39,102 nucleotides of DNA from Basidiobolus meristosporus CBS 931.73 (taxonomy: Eukaryota > Basidiobolomycota > Basidiobolomycetes > Basidiobolales > Basidiobolaceae): assembly GCA_002104905.1 (NCBI GenBank), contig MCFE01000754.1:1-39102 (forward strand), written 5' to 3'. Every line of letters starts with the position of its first letter. The stretch's first letter is position 1. Made by a program: the position numbers and the translations under genes. The notes below the pieces were generated by a model that saw only the letters and a program-made list of their open reading frames with translations, made no database searches and was not told the DNA's origin. This document shows, piece after piece, positions 32,020-39,102 of this stretch.

Positions 32020-34888
32020 ATGAGTAACTTTGATGAGTTGCAACGCATCTTGTCCGACTTGTCCAAGCAGTACGATGGATCCACACATACTATTAATTCC
32101 ACGCCACCCGGCTCAGAACCAACAAATCCCTCCACCGCAACTACGACCTCAACGCTTGTTTCTGATCCTTTGTCCATATCAGGCCTTCAACTAGGTTCAG
32201 GGAAAGAAATAAATAACCAACCAATTATACAAGCAGAGTCCTCGAACCTGACTGCTGGATCTTTCATATCAAATTCACAGCCCTTACAAGCAGTCACACC
32301 TGAACAGGCTTCGTCAATAGCGTTAGTTTCTTGTAAATTTTAAGGCTGCGGTCAATATAGCCAAGCTGATTATTAATCTTAATTTCACCAGTACGAATCT
32401 CGGTCCTCGTTCTCAACTAGCAAATAATGCGGCACAATACAATCGGCTTCCTGCCCAACAGCAAGTCACCTCAATCCCTTCATATATGCTCCAAGCCCGA
32501 AATCAAGACCTCACTTCTGGGAGCAACTCCGGATTTTTTCGTAGTTCACAGTCTAGCAATCAGCTGAATTATTCCCAGACCCTTTCTGGCTATCATTCAG
32601 CTTATCTCCAGCCGAAAATCCCTTCATATTTTCCTCCCCAGCGAGCACAACCAATCGCCGACAGCAACTCTTATACGACGAATTCCTATTCAAATACAAG
32701 CCTATGGTCTCCAGACTCCACCCCGGCTTTAACTCTCAACCCCGTATACAACTCCTCCAAGAGTGGGTTTGGCCACACCTCCACAGGTTCTAGCCCGCTG
32801 GCCTTCGCCCAAAATTATGGCACGCCACAAGCTCAACAGATCCCCAACAGGCTACAAACAAGCAATTCATTATCTCGCAGCGTAACAACGGATTCCAGCA
32901 CAAAGCCGACCGCACCAAACTTAAGGATTGTTCTAGGAGAAGATGATTTTCTTCGCCTGTCTCACTTGATATCCAAGGGAACTCAAGTGGTAAAGAAATG
33001 CCTTGAGGTAAATATTGGGCTTGAGCAAGAATCTCATAGTTTTACTCACATACCGTGTTTAACCTAGAGCTCTGTCTTACGCTTTTCTCTATAGTCACCT
33101 CGAAACATGGAGTACCTATCCGAGTTCGAGCTAAGGAACGTTGCAATCTACCTTCGTCAGCGATATAGCTTATCGGCCATCACCCCTAACGTAGGCAAAA
33201 AGCAGCTCATTCAAATTATCGCGTTTGTTACCGGAGTAGACGGTCTTGATAAGAATGGTGAATCCATTCCTAAATCGGCAGGTCGCAATCCGGGCCATAG
33301 TGCGAATAATCCATCGCGGTAGGAAATATGAAGCGAATGTACGCAACGATGCTTGCTCAACTTTTTTACCAGGAATGTGGCGAAGAACTTCCACCTTCCT
33401 ACCGATGCTGAGATGCAACTCTTTGATGCACGATTCAAACCAATCCCCTTTCTGAAGACAGTTACCAGACTTTGGTGCCAAAAGATCCTATATGTGGAGA
33501 CGGTGGGTGCTAAAGGCACCTATTATTCTCACGGCTTTACTGCGAGAATCCCACTTGTTTTGTTTAATGCATCGACATCACCAGACAACCGCCGACTGGT
33601 TCACATTTCTATATTCTCACCGGAGACGGGGAAAATGTGGGAAGCAAATCATCTGAACCAAATTATGCAATTGAAAATTGATAACAACTATGTTATACTG
33701 AGCAAGGTATGTTTGGCTATGTATGTTGTTGACTATCATCGAAAAGACTCATCCGATTCATTCGTCTAAAGAAACAGCTATCGGCTGGGCTACAGCATTT
33801 CGACATTACTCGTTTTGTTGAAAAGGCTCTCACCAGTCGCACCGATACCTATTTGACAGTCACGGTTAACGTTCCAGCGAAATTCGCTAGACAGGATATC
33901 ATTGTTGTTCACTCTCTCGTACTCCAATCAATAGAAGAGGTAATGTCCTTAAGTTACTACTTTGGTATCAACCACCACTTGTCCGATATTCACGCTGAAA
34001 TATTTTAGGTTACGGCTAGGGTTTACGCCCAGAGCATTGTTCAACTGCAACGTACTGCTCGAAAACCTCTTAACATAACAATCCCGACCAAACTGGCGGA
34101 AGTCGAAAAAGTGCTGATGACTCTGGCATCAAATCTCAATGACGCCCCTCCGACAGCAAACAAGCCTGCAATTGAAGGTATTCAATTCAGGCAATTGGAT
34201 GTTGCTGGCGCAGCTGTTCTCACATAACTTCTGCTCGTAGATGACGACATTGAAATGGGCGACCAGATAATCTCATTCGTCTGCCCTCTTAGCCTGAAAA
34301 AGATTCAACATCCTTCCAAGGGAAAGAGGTGCAAGCATGCGCAATGCTTCGACGTACAGGTAATTCTCAACGAAATGGTTGGTTAGTTTGACCAGTGATT
34401 AATTCGATCTTCAGAGCTTTCTCAAGTGCAACATGGACAACATCAAATGGAAATGTATAGTTTGCAACGAGGAACTACCTTTTTCCGTAAGTGGGCTGGT
34501 TACACTTCTCCGGCTTGTCTGTGCGTATTAACGGGGCAAGGTATTCCTCTAGGAGCTAATCATAGATGTCAAATTCAAGAACTACCTCCACGATTATCCG
34601 AACTTGGATCGATGCCTGATCCATAGCGACGGAACCACCGCGCCTCTACCCCAAGAAAACCGCAAGTCTCGCACATCCACGCCAGCAGTAACCGAACCAT
34701 GCGACGTCGACAAACCGCACAAAAGGTCCATCTCCGAAGTGATAGAGCTCAGCGACGAGAGCGAGAACGAATTAGAGCAACCTCCAAGAACCAAGTCGAA
34801 CCCAAACCCTTCCAAACAAGCCTCCTCCTTATCCTCCATATCGCAGCATGGACCCAACTCTAGTCCGGAGATCATCATTCTGGACTAG
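32020..34888 (+). CDS. SIZ1: SIZ/PIAS-type SUMO E3 ligase, 9 exons
   Basis: Nuclear SUMO ligase that moves SUMO from Ubc9 to substrates. Exons: 32020-32321, 32392-33007, 33095-33318, 33373-33706, 33772-33939, 34009-34177, 34241-34359, 34415-34486, 34553-34888. Introns are 54-87 bp, all GT-AG, and phases agree, giving 779 residues. Residues 1-300 are low-complexity (S, Q, T, P). A SAP-like segment (EFELRNVAIYLRQRYSL) lies at about 315-350. A PINIT-type domain spans about 385-590 (DARFKPIPFLKTVTRLW onward). The SP-RING follows with CPLSL, C635-x-H637-x2-C640 (CKHAQCFD), WKC658 and C661. Two hydrophobic-acidic SUMO-interacting motifs, VIELSDESE (731-739) and EIIILD at the very C-terminus, complete it. 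The symbol is family level; it may equally be called pli1. The SAP-like match is the weakest part. Confidence 0.93.
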
Positions 34889-35110
34889 GACTCTGTAAAT
34901 ATCCCATCTAGATACAATGTATTTTATTGAAACTAAAGGAGCCCGCATGTATGTGCAATAGATGTATCTCTATCTACTCCTAATCATGGTTGGGTCTGTA
35001 TGAATAGACATGCTCAGATATGCTCGTGTAAGGAGAATTCGACCTAACCTTACGGCGGTCTTACGCATCCCCAATGGTTGTCAGCACACACCCGAATAGA
35101 AAATAAACCT
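34889..35110. other. Convergent 3' intergenic spacer
   Basis: A spacer of 222 bp between two genes that end towards each other. It must hold both polyadenylation sites. No gene is visible. Confidence 0.6.
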
Positions 35111-36507
35111 TTAATCTTGGGAACCCTTCCTGTAGTTGGCCACGTCGAAGCCTATGGTTATAAGGCCGATGACTATCTCGAATGCTGGTGACACGAGGGT
35201 TAGTTCAGAAGTAAACGAGATGTCAAATGCTGAACCCTACCGATAAGAATGATCACAATCCATTCCAACTTTTCCCCGTGAGTTCCGTTCAAATGATCCT
35301 TCAGCATCTCCAGCAGATCACCAATCACGCTTACTCTTTGGTTCAGAAGCTCAGCTCTTTGGGAGATCTCCAAATACCCTCTCATCACATTGTAGAGCGG
35401 CTGCTGGGCAGGTTCCGACCAGAAAATCTCCGGTGTGTCTAATATGTTGCTGACAAGGTTCACATTGATTCGCATGATGAATAACTAGGGTTGGTCGATG
35501 GGTTAGCAACTAGATCGAAGCACATAGCAGTCTTGGGGTTTTACCATTCCGATCTTCTGAGTGATGGCAGTTCGAGACATATTGACCTTTCCGGTCCGCG
35601 CCATGTTTTGAGGAATGTGCTTGGTGGCATTGATGGTCTCATCCACCAACTCCTCAAACAGCGTCATCTTAACGGACTGGGCAATGGCGTGAGAGATGGT
35701 GAGCTTGACCATGTAGCTTTTGGGGTGTTTGAGGGTGATGATGTCGTTGTAAATCCTTGGTTGACAGGAGGGGTTGTAATGGAAGTTCAGCTCCTCCACC
35801 TCCACATCATCGATTTCCAGCTTCTCCACCTCAAACGACGCGATTTTCTTCAGCAATTGCTGCTCCTCCTTCTCACTGAATCCCCACATCACGATTACTC
35901 CATAATCGAAGAAGAACACCTCACCAAGAAGGAATACATTAGGCTGCTCTTCGCTCACTGGCGTATTGAACAAGGATTGTTGAGGTGCGGACTCCTCACC
36001 ATCCATGCGTAATAGATCCCCAGTGACGATGCTGCCTTGCTGGTTTATCCTCTCCGCATGAAAAGAGTAAGGGGTGTACAGCACTTCGTCGAATCGCTTA
36101 GGCGAGGTGTAGTGACTATTGCGACATGTCTGAAGGTACTTCATCAAGCTATCCATACGATAAGAGGTAGCCGTGCAGTGAGCAGATACTCTGGGCAGCT
36201 GTTTGCGACGCAATTTACTCAGCTGTTCTGCTTCGAAACGGGCGGTGCCGGAGGGGATCTGAGCGATTTGGTTGTATACTTCATCCCCTTCTGTTAAGTC
36301 TCCAGGGAGTAGACTGGCCTCCTGCTCCTCTTCGGGAAAAATGGCAAGTTTCTGGGAGGTTTTGGTTGTTCTGTTGGGTTGCTTGGCTTTGCTGCGAGAT
36401 GGACTCGGCTCTATCCCGTGGGCGGAGGGCCCGCTCTCCTCGACATTGTGAAATACCACCTTCTGTTGTATGGGCAAGGACGTAGCTAGCTGGTTTCTCT
36501 TCTTCAT
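35111..36507 (-). CDS. RMD1: RMD1/DUF155 family protein, copy A, 3 exons
   Basis: A member of the RMD1/Sif2/RMND1 family (DUF155), conserved in fungi and needed in yeast for meiotic nuclear division; the biochemical role is unknown. Exons on the minus strand: 36507-35545, 35484-35241, 35184-35111; introns of 60 and 56 bp are GT-AG, giving 426 residues. Features: RTTKTSQKLAIFPE (46-59), LPRVSAHCTATSYRMDSLMKY (about 105-124), the DUF155 core from GEVFFFDYGVIVMWGFS (195-211) through NDIITLK and KLTISHAIAQSVKMTLFEE, and a C-terminal membrane helix at about 395-412 (WIVIILIAFEIVIGLITIG). For the last intron I chose the acceptor before CATTCGAG, because it restores the AFEI residues seen in copy B. 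No mitochondrial presequence is obvious, so the cytosolic/ER-facing RMD1 type is more likely than the mitochondrial one. A tandem paralogue follows 332 bp upstream of its start. Confidence 0.92.
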
Positions 36508-36839
36508 CTTTGAACAAACCGGGTGGACAAGTAAGTGACGGTAAAAGAGGTGGTTATGTATATATGTCTATTGTGTATACGAAAACGGCAACCACTCCTA
36601 AATTTCTTTTTTCAATAGCCAGTCGTGAGTTACCCATGGGTAAGATGCGAATCATGATAGGCCGATTGTGCTACGTATGCATCCAATTAGCTAATCAAGG
36701 GTAATTTACCCCTTGTACCGAACCTGGCCGTCACACCTCAATTAAATAAGGTTACAGTTATATTAGATGTGCATTCAGCCATAGCAACCTCCAAATGGAA
36801 ACATGGGCGTTTATTGATTTGGGAGAAAATAGATGCCCA
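36508..36839. other. Spacer between tandem RMD1 paralogues
   Basis: 332 bp that serve as the 3' flank of copy B and the promoter of copy A. I see no gene, RNA or repeat in it. Confidence 0.55.
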
Positions 36840-38285
36840 CTAGTGGATCATACCAGTGCCTTGCTTGAAGTTGGCAATGTCGAACCCTATTGTGCTAAGA
36901 CCTATGATGATTTCGAAAACTGTGGAATGATGTTAGAGAGTTTCGTGAGATAGCTGTACGTCGCATACTCACCTAAAAGGATGATGATGATCCACTCAAG
37001 CTGCTCGCCTAAACGGTGAAAACAGTTAGTAGGCTTGCTGCGCTAAAAGTTAGCTCTGTCACTTACTGTGGGAACTGTTCAAATGATCCTTCAGCATCTC
37101 TAGCAGATCACTGATGACCTTTACTCTTTGGTTGAGCAGGTCTACTCTTTGCCCGATCTCAAGGTACCCGCGGATTGTTTTATAGAGCGGCTTCAAGGAT
37201 GGCTCTGACCAGAAAATCTCTGGGGTATCCAGGATGTTGCTGACAAGGTTGACATTGATCCTCATAATGAAAAGTTGGCCGATCTTCTTTGTGATGGCGG
37301 TTCTTGACATGTTCACTTTTCCGGAACGTGCTATGTCCTGAGGAATGTGCTTGGTTGTGGCGATGGTTGCGTCAACAAGCTCCTCGAACAGAGTCATCTT
37401 CACCGATTGCGCAATTGCATGGGAAATGGTGAGCTTCACCATGTAGTTCGAGGGATTCTTCAGGGTGATGATATCGTTGAAGATATTAGGCTTCGCCAAG
37501 CTATTATACCGAAAATGAAGTTCCTCCGATTCCACATCAGCTGCATCGAGCTTCTCCTTCTCAAACGAGACAATTTCTTTGAGGATCCTTGCCTCTTCTA
37601 TTTCGGTGAATCCCCATAAAACACATACGCCGTAATCAAACAGAAAGACCTCTCCCATAAGAAAGGAGTTCAGTTCGTTCTCCTCGTAGTGATCGGGCTG
37701 CTGAAAACCATAGCTATGTGATCCAGTTTCTCCAGCGGACAAAGAGAGTAGGTCTCCGGTAGGAACGTTGCCATTGATGGACTCGGCATGGAAGGAAAGT
37801 GGTGTATATATACTTCTATGATGTTAGTACTAGAAAATGTGTATCTAAAAGGTTGGCCCACCATTCATCAAAGCGCTTTGGTGAGGCAAGGAAAGTCTTC
37901 TTCATTGTTTGAAAGTGTTTCATGAGGCTATCCATACGATAAGAACTAAAATGACACTCACAGTCAACCAACAAATCCAATTCTGAGTCGAACAGAAATG
38001 TACTCACGAGGCTGTACAGTAAGCGGTCACCCTAGGGAGATGCTTGATTCCTGCATAGCTCTCATCTTCAGTGAAATCGGGTAGAATATGGGCGTTTTCC
38101 TCTGCCTCAGGGAATAAAGCGAGTTTTTGTGAGGTTTTGGTGGTACGATTGGGTTGCTTACTCTTGTGACCACTACTCTCCGCTTCAATATTTGTCCCCT
38201 TTTGCGGGTATACCACCTTTTGCTGGATGGCTGGTGGATTTTGTGTAGGTAATAGACCAGATTCAGATATACGTCTTCTAGTCAT
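36840..38285 (-). CDS. RMD1: RMD1/DUF155 family protein, copy B, 5 exons
   Basis: Tandem paralogue of copy A. Exons on the minus strand: 38285-38008, 37945-37862, 37812-37067, 37008-36973, 36919-36840. Introns are 49-62 bp and GT-AG; phases agree, giving 407 residues. The start at 38285 (MTRRRISESG) is preferred over the upstream ATG at 38351, because copy A begins at a similar distance from the shared QQKVV motif. Shared features are RTTKTSQKLALFPE, RVTAYCTASSYRMDSLMKH, FLFDYGVCVLWGF, NDIITLK, KLTISHAIAQSVKMTLFEEL and a C-terminal helix EWIIIILLVFEIIIGL. The second intron needs the acceptor at TAGAAG, since the nearer AG would create a stop. Of six intron positions in the two copies only the last, in the membrane helix, is shared. 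Confidence 0.9.
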
Positions 38286-38966
38286 GTTTGAAGGAAAGGC
38301 AAGAGCCAAAAATAAGCTCCTGAGAGGTTTTACCGTGGAATGCAGATACAAAGCTCTGATAATAATACCGTGACTGACTACGGTAATTACCCATCATGTA
38401 TGTTGAAAAAAAGGCTGATTAGGCCCATATAGTATTATCTGATATAATTAGAGTTTAGAGAAGAATCATTGGCTCAAAGTAAAATCAGCATAAATGAAGT
38501 CTGTCAAAAAGTGGGACCTCTCTGTACCCGCAACTGACAAATGGTTGTCCTACTTTAAATCTCCGAATCTTCGGGTCTAGGTAAGAGGACTTCCTGCGAT
38601 AACGACCTCGTTTTGGGGCGTATTATCCTGCGCGCTTAACCAACACAGCGAATTAATCAACCAGCGACAAATTACCGTAGAAACCATATTATCGAATTGT
38701 ACATCAGAATGACCAGAATTTCGACATCTAATTTTGATTAGATCGATGCTAAACATACTAGAGCATTGATTCCAACTTGGTCGTCACTTTCCTTTCCATA
38801 TTCGTTATAAAGCTCTTCGACTAAACCTCTGCTTTAGTCATGGAGAACGTATATACCCAAGCGTTTTGCTTTTTGCTGAGCATTCCTACATCCTATTGAC
38901 TTACGGGATGGAATATCCGAGCTAGTTAGATATAATCCACATCGAAATTTTGTTACTGACGAAACC
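38286..38966. other. Intergenic, no gene seen
   Basis: 681 bp on the 5' side of RMD1 copy B. I found no coding frame, tRNA-like fold or repeat. It may hold the promoters of copy B and of the possible gene at the right edge. Confidence 0.5.
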
Positions 38967-39102
38967 ATGTGCGACGGTGAACAAGAATATAAATGGTCTT
39001 TGAGGTTCGTGCATGCTTCTTTTTCGCCCGGGAGTTTGCTTGTACAAATATCAATGACATCCTTTCATAGATTTACATACAGTGAAGAGTTGAGTCCAGG
39101 TC
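38967..39102 (+). CDS. Possible 5' end of a spliced gene at the window edge
   Basis: An ATG at 38967 opens MCDGEQEYKWSLR, with a GT-AG intron at 39005-39070 (66 bp) and a second exon reading FTYSEELSPG to the window end. Codon phase is kept. The model rests only on splice signals and an open frame over 23 codons, so it is weak. The family is not recognised. Confidence 0.25.
   Translation, partial: MCDGEQEYKWSLRFVHASFSPGSLLVQISMTSFHRFTYSEELSPG

Noticed and set aside
35173-35184. Alternative acceptor for the last intron of RMD1 copy A, 12 bases further downstream in the gene
   Set aside because: It keeps the frame but removes four residues (AFEI) that copy B retains at the same place; the upstream acceptor gives a better alignment.
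1-39102. CRISPR arrays, bacterial operons, rRNA or tRNA genes
   Set aside because: None is supported. The sequence is eukaryotic with spliced genes, there are no regularly spaced repeats, and I could fold no convincing tRNA.

Overview
This is a window from the nuclear genome of a filamentous fungus, probably Dikarya. It holds spliced genes with short GT-AG introns (49-87 bp), a Dal5-like MFS permease, a Siz/PIAS SUMO ligase and RMD1-type proteins, together with Ty3/gypsy and Ty1/copia retrotransposons and a Tnp2-type DNA transposon. I cannot assign phylum or species from sequence alone; Tnp2 elements and some of the gene sequences would fit a basidiomycete, but this is inference.

The window has two halves of very different character. 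Bases 1 to about 29,510 are a CpG-poor block of nested transposable elements. Left to right it holds: a gypsy-type LTR (LTR-A, +) and a copia LTR scrap; gypsy-1 (932-6276, two 368-bp LTRs, decayed gag-pol, interrupted by a foreign solo LTR); a truncated tandem gypsy copy sharing gypsy-1's 3' LTR (6277-7200); a fragment of a Tnp2 transposon (7201-9817) carrying a 734-bp foldback MITE; an inverted LTR-A and a decayed gypsy-3 pol (9818-12127, minus); and copia-2 (12128-29462, +). Copia-2 is split by a 12.8-kb Tnp2-type transposon (13996-26815) with long terminal inverted repeats and a 3-bp AAT target duplication. That transposon carries a broken Tnp2 transposase on the minus strand and a divergent cargo reading frame on the plus strand. 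The cargo frame is in turn interrupted by a probable solo LTR and by copia-1 (21283-25964, minus; 349-bp LTRs, GTTAC target duplication). The order of insertion can be read from the nesting: copia-2, then the Tnp2 element, then copia-1.

Bases from about 29,510 on are ordinary gene space with normal CpG: an MFS anion/allantoate-type permease (minus, 5 exons), divergent from a SIZ/PIAS SUMO E3 ligase (plus, 9 exons), which converges on a tandem pair of RMD1/DUF155 paralogues (minus, 3 and 5 exons). A possible gene start lies at the right edge. I worked out the exon models by hand; each joins GT-AG introns and keeps phase to the stop codon.

The most interesting items are the Tnp2 transposon with its MITE derivative made from its two ends, its undescribed cargo protein with an internal repeat, and the copia elements, whose primer-binding site matches the initiator tRNA anticodon loop and contains the gag start codon.
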